Shown: positions 26,356-36,374 of the stretch, piece by piece | How positions within the stretch are numbered: position 1 is the stretch's first letter | How the letters are laid out: each line of letters opens with the position of its first letter | Assembly: GCA_029250945.1 (NCBI GenBank) | Contig: JAQXEG010000029.1 | Location: forward strand, 1-64,000 | Length of the DNA stretch: 64,000 nt | DNA from: Yoonia sp. | Lineage (GTDB): Bacteria > Pseudomonadota > Alphaproteobacteria > Rhodobacterales > Rhodobacteraceae | Direction: 5' to 3' | Translations under genes and position numbers: made by a program | Notes under the pieces: generated by a model | What the model was told of the DNA's origin: nothing | The model's database searches: none | The model's input: the letters and a program-made list of their open reading frames with translations, nothing else

Positions 26356-29205
26356 ATGGCCGAGCTGAAAAATATCGAAGTCCGCGGCGCGCGCGAGCAT
26401 AATCTTAAGAATATCGACGTAGATATTCCCCGTGATCAGCTGGTTGTCATCACCGGATTGTCGGGTTCTGGTAAGTCCAGCCTCGCGTTTGATACGATCT
26501 ACGCCGAAGGGCAGCGGCGCTATGTCGAAAGCCTGTCGGCCTATGCGCGGCAGTTCCTTGATATGATGGAAAAGCCGGATGTTGACCATATTTCCGGCCT
26601 CAGCCCCGCCATCTCGATCGAGCAAAAGACGACGTCGAAGAACCCCCGTTCGACCGTAGGCACGATCACTGAAATTTACGACTATCTTCGCTTGCTTTAT
26701 GCACGGGTTGGGACGCCGTATTCCCCAACGACCGGCCTGCCGATTGAGGCGCAGCAGGTGCAGGATATGGTTGATCGGATCATGACGCTTGATGACGGCA
26801 CGCGCGGCTATCTTCTTGCGCCGATTATCCGCGACCGCAAAGGCGAATATCGCAAGGAGTTTCTGGAGCTACGCAAGCAGGGCTTTCAGCGTGTGAAGGT
26901 CGATGGCGAATTTTATGAGTTGGACGAGCCGCCGACGCTGGACAAGAAATTCCGCCACGATATCGATGTGGTCGTGGACCGGATTGTTGTCCGCGAGGGG
27001 CTGGAAACACGGCTTGCCGATAGTTTGCGCACTGCGCTCGATCTCGCTGATGGCATTGCCATTCTGGAAACCGCCCCGCCCGAAGGTGACCCGGAACGCA
27101 TCACGTTTTCCGAAAATTTCGCCTGTCCGGTGTCTGGTTTCACAATCCCCGAGATTGAGCCGCGTCTATTTTCCTTCAACGCACCGTTCGGCGCCTGCCC
27201 AAGCTGTGATGGTTTAGGGGTTGAGTTGTTTTTCGATGAAAACCTTGTCGTGCCGGATGTTACGTTAAAGATTGCGGACGGCGCGTTGGCCCCGTGGCGC
27301 AAGGGCAAAAGCCCGTATTTCTTGCAAACGATCGAGGCCATCGCGAAACACTATGGTTTCAACAAAGACGCCCGTTGGAAGGATCTCGACCCCAAGGTTC
27401 AGCAAGTATTCCTGCGTGGTTCCGGCAAAGAAGAAATCAAATTCCGCTACGATGAAGGTGGTCGCGTCTATACGGTTGAGCGCGCGTTCGAGGGCGTGAT
27501 CCCCAATATGGAACGCCGCTACCGTGAAACTGACAGCAACTGGATTCGTGAAGAATTCGAAAATTATCAGAACAACCGCCACTGCGGGACATGTGGTGGC
27601 TACCGTCTGCGTGAAGAGGCGTTGGCGGTGCGTATCGGCGATCTGCATGTCGGCAAAGTGGTGCAAATGTCGATCAAAGAGGCATTTGATTGGTGCAAAA
27701 CCGTGCCTGCCGATCTGACGAAGCAAAAGAACGAAATCGCGGTCGCGATCTTGAAGGAAATTCGCGAACGTTTGGGTTTTTTGAACAATGTTGGGCTGGA
27801 TTACCTGTCGTTGAGCCGGAATTCAGGCACGTTGTCTGGCGGCGAAAGCCAGCGTATCCGCCTCGCGTCCCAGATCGGATCGGGGTTGCAAGGCGTCCTT
27901 TATGTGTTGGATGAGCCGTCGATTGGCCTGCACCAGCGGGACAATGACCGTTTGCTAACGACGCTGAAAAACCTGCGCGATCAGGGCAATACTGTAATCG
28001 TGGTCGAACACGACGAAGAAGCGATCCGCGAGGCTGACTATGTTTTCGACATTGGTCCGGGTGCAGGTGTGCATGGCGGGCAGGTGGTGTCCAAAGGGAC
28101 GCCGCAGGACATTATGTCAGACAAGGGTTCTGTAACTGGCCAATACCTTGTCGGTACGCGCGAAATTGCGGTGCCTGCCAAGCGACGCAAGGGCAACAAG
28201 AAAAAGCTGACAGTGGTCAAGGCCACTGGCAACAATTTGCAGAACGTGACGGTAGATTATCCGCTGGGTCAGTTTGTCTGTGTGACGGGTGTGTCGGGTG
28301 GCGGTAAATCCACGTTGACGATTGAGACGCTGTTCAAAAACGCCTCGATGAAGCTGAACGGTGCGCGCCAGACCCCTGCGCCATGTGAGACGATTAAAGG
28401 GTTTGAGCATCTCGATAAGGTGATCGATATTGACCAACGCCCCATCGGACGCACGCCGCGGTCCAATCCTGCGACCTATACGGGGGCGTTTACGCCGATC
28501 CGCGAGTGGTTCGCCGGTCTGCCAGAGGCCAAAGCGCGCGGATATAAACCCGGTCGCTTTAGTTTCAACGTCAAAGGCGGACGGTGCGAGGCGTGTCAGG
28601 GTGACGGCGTGATCAAGATTGAGATGCACTTTTTGCCGGACGTGTATGTGACCTGCGAAACCTGCAAGGGCAAACGCTATAACCGCGAAACGCTTGAAAT
28701 TCAGTTCAAAGGCAAATCTATCGCCGATGTTTTGGACATGACGGTCGAGGATGCGCAGGGCTTCTTTACCGCTGTGCCGTCAATCCGGACCAAGATGGAT
28801 GCGCTGATGCGGGTCGGGCTGGGTTATATCAAGGTTGGCCAACAGGCGACGACCTTGTCCGGTGGTGAAGCGCAGCGCGTGAAACTGTCCAAGGAACTGG
28901 CAAAGCAATCAACCGGCCGTACCCTCTACATCTTGGATGAGCCGACCACGGGTTTGCATTTCGAAGATGTGCGTAAGCTGTTGGAAGTATTGCATGAATT
29001 GGTCGATAGTGGAAATTCGGTGGTTGTTATCGAACACAACCTCGACGTTGTGAAAACCGCAGACCACGTCATTGATATCGGCCCAGAGGGCGGGGATGGC
29101 GGCGGACAGATCGTGGCGACTGGCACACCCGAACAGGTTGCCGGCGTCAGCGAAAGCCATACGGGCCGCTATCTGGCGTCGATGTTGGCGCTGCGTGCCA
29201 ATTAA
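26356..29205 (+). CDS. uvrA: UvrABC excinuclease subunit A
   Basis: DNA damage sensor of nucleotide excision repair, 949 residues with two ABC ATPase modules. Walker A motifs are [10 protein letters not shown] near residue 35 and [10 protein letters not shown] near 645. Signature motifs LSGGE appear in both halves. Zinc-binding CxxC pairs are visible in CPSCDG and CGTCGG and in the second-half [17 protein letters not shown] 26356 follows GGGGGA. The 271-bp upstream region holds the lpd terminator and an exact LexA box. The stop codon abuts that of the convergent mmsB gene with no gap. Confidence 0.98.
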   Translation: MAELKNIEVRGAREHNLKNIDVDIPRDQLVVITGLSGSGKSSLAFDTIYAEGQRRYVESLSAYARQFLDMMEKPDVDHISGLSPAISIEQKTTSKNPRSTVGTITEIYDYLRLLYARVGTPYSPTTGLPIEAQQVQDMVDRIMTLDDGTRGYLLAPIIRDRKGEYRKEFLELRKQGFQRVKVDGEFYELDEPPTLDKKFRHDIDVVVDRIVVREGLETRLADSLRTALDLADGIAILETAPPEGDPERITFSENFACPVSGFTIPEIEPRLFSFNAPFGACPSCDGLGVELFFDENLVVPDVTLKIADGALAPWRKGKSPYFLQTIEAIAKHYGFNKDARWKDLDPKVQQVFLRGSGKEEIKFRYDEGGRVYTVERAFEGVIPNMERRYRETDSNWIREEFENYQNNRHCGTCGGYRLREEALAVRIGDLHVGKVVQMSIKEAFDWCKTVPADLTKQKNEIAVAILKEIRERLGFLNNVGLDYLSLSRNSGTLSGGESQRIRLASQIGSGLQGVLYVLDEPSIGLHQRDNDRLLTTLKNLRDQGNTVIVVEHDEEAIREADYVFDIGPGAGVHGGQVVSKGTPQDIMSDKGSVTGQYLVGTREIAVPAKRRKGNKKKLTVVKATGNNLQNVTVDYPLGQFVCVTGVSGGGKSTLTIETLFKNASMKLNGARQTPAPCETIKGFEHLDKVIDIDQRPIGRTPRSNPATYTGAFTPIREWFAGLPEAKARGYKPGRFSFNVKGGRCEACQGDGVIKIEMHFLPDVYVTCETCKGKRYNRETLEIQFKGKSIADVLDMTVEDAQGFFTAVPSIRTKMDALMRVGLGYIKVGQQATTLSGGEAQRVKLSKELAKQSTGRTLYILDEPTTGLHFEDVRKLLEVLHELVDSGNSVVVIEHNLDVVKTADHVIDIGPEGGDGGGQIVATGTPEQVAGVSESHTGRYLASMLALRAN

Positions 29206-30075
29206 CTAGCTGCGGTTCCGCTGTTCAAATCGGGGGAGCATGGCTGAAAAATCTTGGCCCATGCCACCCTCGGCCTCAACAAATTGCTGGTAAAGCGCGG
29301 TGGCTTTTGCCCCCATCGGGGTGTCCGCGTCGGCCAATTCGGCGGCCATCTGGCTTAGGTTAAGGTCCTTTAGCATGAGTTCGGCGGAGAACCCCGGGGC
29401 ATATCCGTTATCCGCAGGCGAGGTCGGGCCGACACCCGGCGCGGGGCAATACGCATTCATGGACCAGCTGTAGCCAGACGATGTGCTGACGACGTCGAAC
29501 ATTGCGCTGCGATCCAGCCCCAGTTTGTCGGCCAGCACAAATGCCTCGCATGTGGCGATCATGGTGACCCCAAGGATCATATTGTTGCAGATTTTCGCAG
29601 CCTGGCCGTTGCCGGTTGAGCCGCAATAGACCGCCTTTTGCCCCATGATGTCGAACAGCGGTGACACACGGTCAAAGCCGGATCGCGTGCCGCCTGCCAT
29701 AAAGGTTAATGTGCCATTTGCAGCACCACCAATCCCACCAGATACAGGGGCATCAACGCAAGTAATGTTATATTTCTCAGCAGCTTGCGCGATGATCCGC
29801 GTGTTTTCGACATCCACGGTCGAGCAATCAAGATGGATGGAACCCGCGCCCATTACAGGATAAATTTCAGCCGCGACAGATTGCAAAATCGACCCGTTTG
29901 GCAGCATCGTGATGACCACATCGGCGCTTTCGACCGCGAGGCGAGCGGTGTTTGCAAGGGGGATGCTGTCTGGCGTGGCGACTGGGTCAAACCCAACAAC
30001 GTCATGCCCTGCTTTGACAAGGTTCGCAGCCATTGGCGCGCCCATATTTCCCAATCCGATAAAGCCGATTTTCAT
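29206..30075 (-). CDS. mmsB: 3-hydroxyisobutyrate dehydrogenase
   Basis: A 289-residue NAD-dependent beta-hydroxyacid dehydrogenase oxidising 3-hydroxyisobutyrate to methylmalonate semialdehyde in valine breakdown. It shows the Rossmann motif FIGLGNMGAPMAANL at the N-terminus, the substrate motif VDAPVSGGIGGA and the catalytic lysine in GNGQAAKICNN. It starts one base after the hydrolase gene stop and is the last gene of the minus-strand run of acyl-CoA dehydrogenase, hydrolase and mmsB. Order and identity together support the valine pathway assignment. Confidence 0.93.
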   Translation of the reverse strand: MKIGFIGLGNMGAPMAANLVKAGHDVVGFDPVATPDSIPLANTARLAVESADVVITMLPNGSILQSVAAEIYPVMGAGSIHLDCSTVDVENTRIIAQAAEKYNITCVDAPVSGGIGGAANGTLTFMAGGTRSGFDRVSPLFDIMGQKAVYCGSTGNGQAAKICNNMILGVTMIATCEAFVLADKLGLDRSAMFDVVSTSSGYSWSMNAYCPAPGVGPTSPADNGYAPGFSAELMLKDLNLSQMAAELADADTPMGAKATALYQQFVEAEGGMGQDFSAMLPRFEQRNRS

Positions 30076-30076
30076 G

Positions 30077-31075
30077 TTAATTTTCTTTCTCTAATGCGCC
30101 AATATCATCGCCAAGCGGGGCTAGCATGGTCGCAACTTTGGCGTCGGTGATCGTTTGCCATTTGGGATTGCGGTCTTTGTCGATGATCGCTGCTCTGATC
30201 CCTTCGATAAAGTCGGATTGCGCGACGGCGCGTGCGGTGAACCGGAATTCTTGCGCCAATGCGGTGTTAAGATCTTGGTGCTGACGTGCGTTGTCGATCA
30301 GAACCATCGCACAAGCCATGGCGAGCGGGGCGTTGCGGTGAACCGCCTTGTGCAGACCGGTTTGCGGGTTGCCGAGAATATCGGCTAGCGTGCTGCCGCA
30401 ATAGCTAGCAGCGATATCGTTTTGCAACGCCTCAAGTCGCGCGTCAGGGGCGGGATGGTCTGGAATAGCGGCGATCCCGTGTGTGGCCAGCGCATTACAA
30501 AGCGCGGGCCATTGCGCTTGTGGGACAAAGTGATCGGCAAATTGGGCGTAGATCGCGTCGCCTGCATCCATCCGCGCGCCAGTCAGTCCCAAATATGTGC
30601 CTGTTAGGCCCGGCGCGCGAGCCAGAAGATAGGATCCGCCGACATCAGGGACCAGACCGATTGCACATTCAGGTAGGGCGACTTGGCTGTTTTCACACAC
30701 AATCCGATGGCTTGCGTGGCACCCGATACCGACGCCGCCACCCATGGTGAACCCATGCAGAAACGTCACGATTGGCTTCGGGTAGTGGGCGATTTTACTG
30801 TTGAGCCGATATTCGTCGCGCCAAAACCGCCGCCCGTAATTCAGATCACCGTTTTGTCCGCTCGCGTACATATCCGCGATATCGCCACCGGAACAAAACG
30901 CGCGGTCGCCCGCACCGTCAATCATAACAAGACCGACGCTGTCATCGTCGCGCCACTTTTCGAGCGTGGCCTCAATTGCAAGGCACATATCCCATGTGAG
31001 CGCATTCAGCGCCTGAGGGCGGTTCAAGGTGATATTTCCGGCCTTGCCGATCTGTTGGACGATAAGATCGGTCAT
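30077..31075 (-). CDS. 3-hydroxyisobutyryl-CoA hydrolase (crotonase family)
   Basis: A 332-residue crotonase-fold protein matching 3-hydroxyisobutyryl-CoA hydrolase in length and motifs. It shows an oxyanion-hole segment (FCSGGDIADMY), HGFTMGGGVGIG and PECAIGLVPDVGGSYLL with the catalytic acid. It frees 3-hydroxyisobutyrate for mmsB in valine catabolism. The start overlaps the acyl-CoA dehydrogenase stop by ATGA, and its own stop is one base before mmsB, so the three are one translational unit. A generic enoyl-CoA hydratase is the alternative, but the C-terminal extension and the context favour the hydrolase. Confidence 0.9.
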   Translation of the reverse strand: MTDLIVQQIGKAGNITLNRPQALNALTWDMCLAIEATLEKWRDDDSVGLVMIDGAGDRAFCSGGDIADMYASGQNGDLNYGRRFWRDEYRLNSKIAHYPKPIVTFLHGFTMGGGVGIGCHASHRIVCENSQVALPECAIGLVPDVGGSYLLARAPGLTGTYLGLTGARMDAGDAIYAQFADHFVPQAQWPALCNALATHGIAAIPDHPAPDARLEALQNDIAASYCGSTLADILGNPQTGLHKAVHRNAPLAMACAMVLIDNARQHQDLNTALAQEFRFTARAVAQSDFIEGIRAAIIDKDRNPKWQTITDAKVATMLAPLGDDIGALEKEN

Positions 31076-32208
31076 GTGATCATCGACCTTGCGGTGATCA
31101 GACGCATGATTTCGTTCGTACCTTCCAGGATTTGATGGACGCGCAGATCACGAACAATTTTCTCGATCCCGTAGTCGGCCAAATAGCCGTATCCGCCGTG
31201 CAATTGCAGGCATTGGTCGGCTGTCCGGCTACCGACTTCTGTCACAAGCTTCTTGGCCATTGCGCAATAGATCGTCGCATCGGCGGCGCCGGTATCAAGT
31301 TTCCATGCTGCTTGCCGCAGAAAAGTGCGCGCGCTTTCCATTTCGATCTGCATATCGGCAAGCCGGAATTGCAGCCCTTGAAACTGGTCGATAGATTGTC
31401 CAAACGCCTGACGCTCCACCATGTAGGCCCGTGTTTGGTCCAATGCGGATTGGGCTGCGCCAAGCGAACAGGCCGCGATGTTCAAACGTCCACCATCAAG
31501 GCCCTGCATCGCATAAGTGAAACCTTGACCCAATTCCCCAAGCAAATTTTTCGCAGCAATGTTCGAATTGTCTAACTGCATTTGGCGGGTTGGTTGTGAT
31601 CGCCAGCCCATTTTATCCTCGCGCCCGCCGAACGACAGGCCGTCATTGCCGTCCTCGACCAAGAATGCGCTGATCCCCTTGGGGCCATTATCGCCACTGC
31701 GCGCCATCACGATATAGGCGTCCGAATAGCCGCCGCCGGAGATGAATGCCTTGGTCCCTGTGAGGCTAAATCCGGTGTCGGTCTGGGTGGCGCGGGTCCG
31801 CAGGGCCGCCGCATCAGACCCCGCGCCGGGTTCCGTAAGGCAGTATGACAGCACGGTGTCCATTGTCAGGACCTTGGGCAATATCCAGTCGCGCAGCTGT
31901 TCGCCTGCGTAGCTACTGATCATTTTCGCGCACATATTGTGGATCGACAAAAATGCCGCGACTGATGCGCAGGACATTGATAACGCCTCGAACACCAGTG
32001 TTGCATCAAGCCGCGATAGGCCGGTGCCACCGTGCTCCTCAGGGACGTAAAGCCCGCCAAATCCAAGGGCTGCAATCTCTGGCCAGAGCGATTTGGGAAT
32101 GGTGCCTTCTGCATCCCAGTCACGAGCATGTGGCGCGATGTGGTCGCGGCCAAATGCATGTGCCATGTCAAATATGGCTGATTGTTCTTCGGAAAGGGCG
32201 AAATCCAT
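31072..32208 (-). CDS. acyl-CoA dehydrogenase, probable isobutyryl-CoA dehydrogenase
   Basis: A 378-residue FAD enzyme introducing the alpha-beta double bond in a short branched acyl-CoA. It shows the signatures CLTEPGAGSDAAAL and QLHGGYGYL, and the catalytic Glu in HQILEGTNEIMR. Isobutyryl-CoA is inferred from the downstream hydrolase and mmsB. The start is ATG 32208 with GAGG five bases upstream; a GTG codon directly precedes it. The transcript probably continues through hydrolase and mmsB. Upstream lie the terminator of the cupredoxin gene and about 70 bp of promoter space. Confidence 0.92.
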   Translation of the reverse strand: MDFALSEEQSAIFDMAHAFGRDHIAPHARDWDAEGTIPKSLWPEIAALGFGGLYVPEEHGGTGLSRLDATLVFEALSMSCASVAAFLSIHNMCAKMISSYAGEQLRDWILPKVLTMDTVLSYCLTEPGAGSDAAALRTRATQTDTGFSLTGTKAFISGGGYSDAYIVMARSGDNGPKGISAFLVEDGNDGLSFGGREDKMGWRSQPTRQMQLDNSNIAAKNLLGELGQGFTYAMQGLDGGRLNIAACSLGAAQSALDQTRAYMVERQAFGQSIDQFQGLQFRLADMQIEMESARTFLRQAAWKLDTGAADATIYCAMAKKLVTEVGSRTADQCLQLHGGYGYLADYGIEKIVRDLRVHQILEGTNEIMRLITARSMIT

Positions 32209-32279
32209 CACGGCCTCTTGGGATATGAACGCATGATTAAATCGTAACCACGCGACCCTGTAAGGTCACGCAGAAATGC

Positions 32280-32310
32280 AAAAGGGCCCGCCGATTTCTG
32301 GCAGGTCCCA
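32280..32310 (-). terminator. terminator after the cupredoxin gene
   Basis: On the minus strand GGGaCCTGCC pairs with GGCGGGcCC around a 7-nt loop and is followed by CTTTTG. It lies 25 bp after the copper protein stop codon, so that gene is probably transcribed separately from the acyl-CoA dehydrogenase. Confidence 0.7.
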
Positions 32311-32334
32311 GATGTGGGAATGCAAATCCGCGTC

Positions 32335-32679
32335 TTATGAAACGGTGATTGTGCCGCGCATGTTGGCGTGCGGTGTGCAGCGATATTTGAACATGCTTTT
32401 GCCGCCGAATGTCAGGGTAGCGGATTCGCCTTGGCCCAATGTGCCAGTGTCGAACGCGCCGTTTAGCTCGGTTGCAGTGTGGCCCATGCGGTCTTCGTTG
32501 ATCCATGTGATGCTGTCACCCACTTTGATCTCGATATTCGCAGGCTTGAATTTCATGCCTTTGATCACAACTGTATGGGCTGTTGCGTGGCCGTCAGCCT
32601 TAGCAAGTGCTGCTGTGAGGGGCAGGGCGGCGATGCCTGCTGTCAGGCGAAGTGCATTGCGGCGGGTCAAATTTGTCAT
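32335..32679 (-). CDS. amicyanin-like blue copper protein (cupredoxin)
   Basis: A 114-residue exported protein. The N-terminus TRRNALRLTAGIAALP is a twin-arginine-like signal. The mature part is a small cupredoxin with type I copper ligands: His in GHTATEL and the Cys-His-Met set in YRCTPHANMRG, a short ligand loop like that of amicyanin (CTPHPFM). It would shuttle electrons in the periplasm. No methylamine dehydrogenase is nearby, so its partner is unknown. It sits between mmsA and the acyl-CoA dehydrogenase with its own terminator. Confidence 0.87.
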   Translation of the reverse strand: MTNLTRRNALRLTAGIAALPLTAALAKADGHATAHTVVIKGMKFKPANIEIKVGDSITWINEDRMGHTATELNGAFDTGTLGQGESATLTFGGKSMFKYRCTPHANMRGTITVS

Positions 32680-32733
32680 GTCTATTTGTTTGTTGCAGCG
32701 CGCCGTTCTGGCCCGCGATCGTCTAAGACACGC

Positions 32734-32763
32734 ATGGCGGGTGATTTAAGTTTCACCCGCCAT
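32734..32763. terminator. hairpin between mmsA and cupredoxin gene
   Basis: An 11-bp perfect inverted repeat (ATGGCGGGTGA with TCACCCGCCAT) around an 8-nt loop, 8 bp after the mmsA stop. The T-run follows only on the plus strand, so on the minus strand it is a stable 3' hairpin rather than a classic terminator. Confidence 0.5.
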
Positions 32764-32770
32764 CCATTTT

Positions 32771-34270
32771 TTATTCCATAGCTTTGAAATTAAACTCGCC
32801 GCCTTCTTTGATGCCCGATGGCCAGCGGGATGTGACCGTCTTGGTGCGGGTGTAGAATTTGAACGCATCTGGTCCGTGCTGGTTAAGGTCACCAAAGGCT
32901 GATTTTTTCCAGCCGCCAAAGGTGTGATAGGCCAGCGGCACAGGGATCGGCACGTTGATCCCGACCATACCGATATTGATCCGGTTGGCGAAATCACGTG
33001 CTGTGTCGCCGTCACGCGTATAGATCGCAGTGCCGTTGCCGTATTCATGATCCATCGCAAGGCCAATCGCCTCTTCGTAGGATTGCGCACGCACGCAAGA
33101 CAGAACAGGGCCAAAGATTTCCTTGCGGTAGATGTCCATGTCGGGTGTCACGCGGTCGAACAGATGTGCACCAACAAAGAACCCGTCTTCATAGCCTTGC
33201 AGGTTGAAATCACGGCCATCCACGACCAGCTCGGCACCTTGGTCCACGCCCGTTTGCACGAGGCCGAGGATGTTTTCTTTGGCCGCAGCGGTCACAACGG
33301 GCCCGTAATCTACATCGTTGCCCGCAGTGTAGGGGCCAACCTTTAGCGCCTCGATCCGCGGCACCAGCTTTTCGATGAGCTTGTCTGCGGTTTCGTCGCC
33401 CACAGGGACGGCCACGGAAATTGCCATGCAGCGTTCGCCAGCCGCACCATAACCCGCACCGATCAGTGCGTCGGCAGCTTGATCCATGTCCGCATCAGGC
33501 ATGATGATCATGTGGTTCTTGGCCCCGCCAAAGCACTGCACGCGCTTACCCTGTCCGCAGCCCGTGCCATAGATGTATTCGGCGATTGGCGTCGAGCCGA
33601 CAAAACCAACCGATTGGATCACATCGTGATATAAGATCGCATCAACCGCTTCTTTGTCACCATTCACGACCTGTAGGATACCCTTGGGCAGGCCCGCTTC
33701 TTCCATCAACTCAGCCAGCATCAGTGGCACAGACGGGTCACGTTCGGATGGTTTGAGGATGAACGCGTTGCCACATGCGATGGCTGGCGCGAACATCCAC
33801 ATCGGGATCATTGCGGGAAAATTGAACGGCGTGATGCCAGCGCAAACGCCTAGCGGCTGTTTCATAGAATACATATCGATGCCGGGACCCGCGCTGTCGG
33901 TATAGTCGCCCTTGAGCATTTCGGGCGCGCCGATGCAGTATTCCACGACCTCAAGCCCGCGCTGCACGTCGCCTGCGGCATCTGGCAGAGTTTTTCCGTG
34001 CTCGCGCGACAGTGCCTCGGCCAGTTTGTCCATGTTGTCGTTCAGAAGGCCCACAAACTTCATCATCACACGTGCGCGGCGTTGTGGGTTGGTTGCGGCC
34101 CAAGCGGGTTGGGCGGCGGTGGCGGCCTGCACTGCGGCATCCATTTCAGCGGCATTGGCAAGTGGAAGCTTGGCCTGCACCTCGCCTGTGGCGGGGTTAA
34201 AGACGTCCGTAAAACGGCCAGAGGTGCCTTTGACGTGGGCGCCATTGATGTAGTGGGTCAGTTCTTGCAT
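32771..34270 (-). CDS. mmsA: methylmalonate-semialdehyde dehydrogenase (acylating)
   Basis: A 499-residue CoA-dependent aldehyde dehydrogenase converting methylmalonate semialdehyde to propionyl-CoA, the last step of valine degradation (also used in thymine and inositol breakdown). It shows NAD-site segment TPFNFPAMIPMWM, the motif FVGSTPIAEYIY and the catalytic cysteine in GAAGERCMAIS, which is diagnostic for this CoA-acylating branch. Length is normal. It is divergent from a LysR gene, and the 100-bp gap contains an inverted repeat. With acyl-CoA dehydrogenase, hydrolase and mmsB it completes the isobutyryl-CoA to propionyl-CoA route. Confidence 0.95.
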   Translation of the reverse strand: MQELTHYINGAHVKGTSGRFTDVFNPATGEVQAKLPLANAAEMDAAVQAATAAQPAWAATNPQRRARVMMKFVGLLNDNMDKLAEALSREHGKTLPDAAGDVQRGLEVVEYCIGAPEMLKGDYTDSAGPGIDMYSMKQPLGVCAGITPFNFPAMIPMWMFAPAIACGNAFILKPSERDPSVPLMLAELMEEAGLPKGILQVVNGDKEAVDAILYHDVIQSVGFVGSTPIAEYIYGTGCGQGKRVQCFGGAKNHMIIMPDADMDQAADALIGAGYGAAGERCMAISVAVPVGDETADKLIEKLVPRIEALKVGPYTAGNDVDYGPVVTAAAKENILGLVQTGVDQGAELVVDGRDFNLQGYEDGFFVGAHLFDRVTPDMDIYRKEIFGPVLSCVRAQSYEEAIGLAMDHEYGNGTAIYTRDGDTARDFANRINIGMVGINVPIPVPLAYHTFGGWKKSAFGDLNQHGPDAFKFYTRTKTVTSRWPSGIKEGGEFNFKAME

Positions 34271-34298
34271 TGCGATCTCCCGTTGATATTTCCCGCAG

Positions 34299-34324
34299 TT
34301 TACCCTTGCGGTTTTGTAGGTAAA
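34299..34324. promoter_or_regulatory. inverted repeat in mmsA/LysR divergent region
   Basis: TTTACC at 34299-34304 and GGTAAA at 34319-34324, separated by 14 nt, lie between the divergent mmsA and LysR starts. Position and spacing suit a LysR-type operator. The regulator that binds it is inferred from adjacency only. Confidence 0.4.
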
Positions 34325-34370
34325 AGCGTCAATAATCCAAAATCACTTTGCATAAACGTAAGGGCGTGGC

Positions 34371-35267
34371 ATGAATTGGGATGATATGCGGGTGTTTTTG
34401 GGTGTGGCGCGGGCCGAGGGGCTAACCGCCGCAGCGCCAATTCTGAAAATGGATCCTGCAACGCTGGGCCGACGCATTGCGCGGCTGGAACAGGCGGTGG
34501 GTGCCGCGCTGTTTGTGAAATCACCACAGGGTTATGCGCTGACCGACTTGGGTGCGCAAATGCGCGACCGCGCCGCAGAGGCGGAAACCGCGCTTAGTCT
34601 GGCCGTTGATACAGGGCAGGGGGCGGCGACGCTTTCGGGGCAAATTCGGATCGGGGCGCCGGATGGGGCGGCCAATTACCTGTTGCCGCAGGTCTGCGCA
34701 GATATTCAGGCCCGTAACCCTGATCTAGAGGTGCAAATCCTTGCGTTGCCGCGGGCTGTGAACCTGTCCCGCCGAGAGGCTGATATGGCCATCACAGTCA
34801 GCCCGCCTGCGACCGGGCGCCTGACCGTACAAAAGATCATCGATTACCGTCTGCACCTTGCGACGCGTCGCGATGCACAACCGATTGGGGCCATTGCGGA
34901 TATACGCGGACGGTCCATCGTGGGCTATATTCCCGATATGATTTTCGACAAAGAATTGGATTATCTGAGTGAAATTGGGCAGACTGGTGTGCAGCTGGCA
35001 TCTAATTCCGTCGCGGTGCAGCTTCAAATGCTGCGGCAAGCAGGGGTCGGCATCGTACATGATTTCGCCTTGCCGAGCGCGCCAGAACTCACCCGTGTCC
35101 TGATGGATGAGGTGGCGTTGCAGCGGTCGTTCTACCTTGTACGTCATGCGTCGGATCAACAATCCGAACGGCTGTCGCGGTTCGCGGCGGCGCTGACCAT
35201 GGGTCTGCGATCAGAGGTGGAGCGCCTTGAAAAACAGGTCACCTTGACAGATGCGCATACAGTTTGA
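34371..35267 (+). CDS. LysR family transcriptional regulator
   Basis: A 298-residue LysR regulator. The winged HTH (about 1-60) reads MNWDDMRVFLGVARAEGLTA onward, with the recognition helix segment PATLGRRIARLEQ. The effector-binding domain follows from about residue 90. Being divergent from mmsA, it is a candidate regulator of the valine cluster. The effector is unknown. It reads toward the CBS-domain gene 42 bp downstream. Confidence 0.88.
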   Translation: MNWDDMRVFLGVARAEGLTAAAPILKMDPATLGRRIARLEQAVGAALFVKSPQGYALTDLGAQMRDRAAEAETALSLAVDTGQGAATLSGQIRIGAPDGAANYLLPQVCADIQARNPDLEVQILALPRAVNLSRREADMAITVSPPATGRLTVQKIIDYRLHLATRRDAQPIGAIADIRGRSIVGYIPDMIFDKELDYLSEIGQTGVQLASNSVAVQLQMLRQAGVGIVHDFALPSAPELTRVLMDEVALQRSFYLVRHASDQQSERLSRFAAALTMGLRSEVERLEKQVTLTDAHTV

Positions 35268-35309
35268 GACACTTGAGGCGCGGGTGATCCCCAAAAAAGG
35301 AGCGTGCCG

Positions 35310-35744
35310 ATGATTGTATCCCAAATTCTGAAATCGAAATCCGAGACAGGTGTGATCGCGGTCAGGCCCGATGCATCCGTGTCTGAGGCTGTGGGCGTAT
35401 TGTCCGAAAAACGGATCGGGACCTTGGTTGTGGCCAAGGAGGCAGGCGGCCTTGATGGTATCGTTTCAGAGCGGGATATCGTGCGCGAAATGGGACGTCA
35501 GGGCGTGGCACTGATGGCAGAGCCGGTGTCAAAGATCATGACCTCAAAACTGGTCACATGTGGCCCGTCTGATACCGCGGACGGCGTGCTGGAAATGATG
35601 ACTAAGGGCCGGTTCCGCCACATGCCCGTCGTCGACGATGGCACCATGGTCGGCCTGATTTCTATTGGCGACGTGGTCAAGGCGCGGCTGTCCGAATTGT
35701 CGATGGAGAAAGACGCTCTTGAAGGCATGATCATGGGGCATTAG
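35310..35744 (+). CDS. CBS-domain pair protein
   Basis: A 144-residue protein made of two CBS motifs (about 8-60 and 75-130), including DGIVSERDIVREM and VGLISIGDVVKARL. Such stand-alone Bateman modules usually bind adenine nucleotides and regulate a partner that cannot be deduced here. ATG 35310 follows AAGGAG with seven bases between; a GTG two codons earlier is less well placed. It lies between a LysR gene and coaD. Confidence 0.88.
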   Translation: MIVSQILKSKSETGVIAVRPDASVSEAVGVLSEKRIGTLVVAKEAGGLDGIVSERDIVREMGRQGVALMAEPVSKIMTSKLVTCGPSDTADGVLEMMTKGRFRHMPVVDDGTMVGLISIGDVVKARLSELSMEKDALEGMIMGH

Positions 35745-35842
35745 GGGGTTGGTGAAAATCGGCACCTTGACCGTAGGAACCGCTTGAAATTTGCGGCGCA
35801 ATAATGTTGCGTGCGACCAATGATCTACCAATGAGGCATACC

Positions 35843-36334
35843 ATGCGCGTCGGACTTTACCCCGGAACATTTGACCCCGTCACCAACGGACATCTGGATA
35901 TTATCCGCCGTGGCTGCACGTTGGTGGACAGGCTGGTCATCGGGGTGGCGATCAACCGTGATAAGGGGCCTCTTTTCTCGCTCGAAGAACGTGTGGCTAT
36001 GGTGGAACGCGAATGTGTTCCCCTTGGCAAAGCCGCCGGATGCGAGGTTGTCGTGCATCCCTTTGAGAACTTGTTGATCGACTGTGCCCGCGATGTGGGC
36101 GCGTCTGTTATCATCCGTGGCCTACGGGCCGTAGCGGATTTTGAGTATGAATTTCAGATGGTTGGCATGAACCGGTCGATGGATAACACGATTGAAACCG
36201 TGTTCCTGATGGCCGACGCCAAGAACCAGGCAATCGCATCCAAACTGGTCAAAGAAATTGCGCGGCTGGACGGCGATGTATCAAAGTTTGTGCCTGCAGC
36301 GGTCAAAGACGCGTTGATGACCAAACTGCGTTAA
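35843..36334 (+). CDS. coaD: phosphopantetheine adenylyltransferase
   Basis: A 163-residue enzyme of coenzyme A synthesis that joins 4'-phosphopantetheine and ATP to dephospho-CoA. It shows the nucleotidyltransferase motif LYPGTFDPVTNGHLD at the N-terminus, the IIRGLRAVADFEYE segment and the C-terminal ISKxxx-like SKLVKEIA region. Length is normal. ATG 35843 has GAGG six bases upstream; the frame is open to 35804 but that part is not family sequence. It converges on a small DUF1127-like gene. Confidence 0.96.
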   Translation: MRVGLYPGTFDPVTNGHLDIIRRGCTLVDRLVIGVAINRDKGPLFSLEERVAMVERECVPLGKAAGCEVVVHPFENLLIDCARDVGASVIIRGLRAVADFEYEFQMVGMNRSMDNTIETVFLMADAKNQAIASKLVKEIARLDGDVSKFVPAAVKDALMTKLR

Positions 36335-36337
36335 TGG

Positions 36338-36366
36338 CAAAAGCCGCCCCGCAATGGCAGGGCGGC
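36338..36366 (-). terminator. terminator between coaD and the DUF1127-like gene
   Basis: GCCGCCCC and GGGCGGC form a strong GC stem (36343-36366). On the minus strand it is followed by TTTTG, ending the small gene transcript. It may also stop coaD transcription. Confidence 0.75.
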
Positions 36367-36374
36367 CAATCGGT

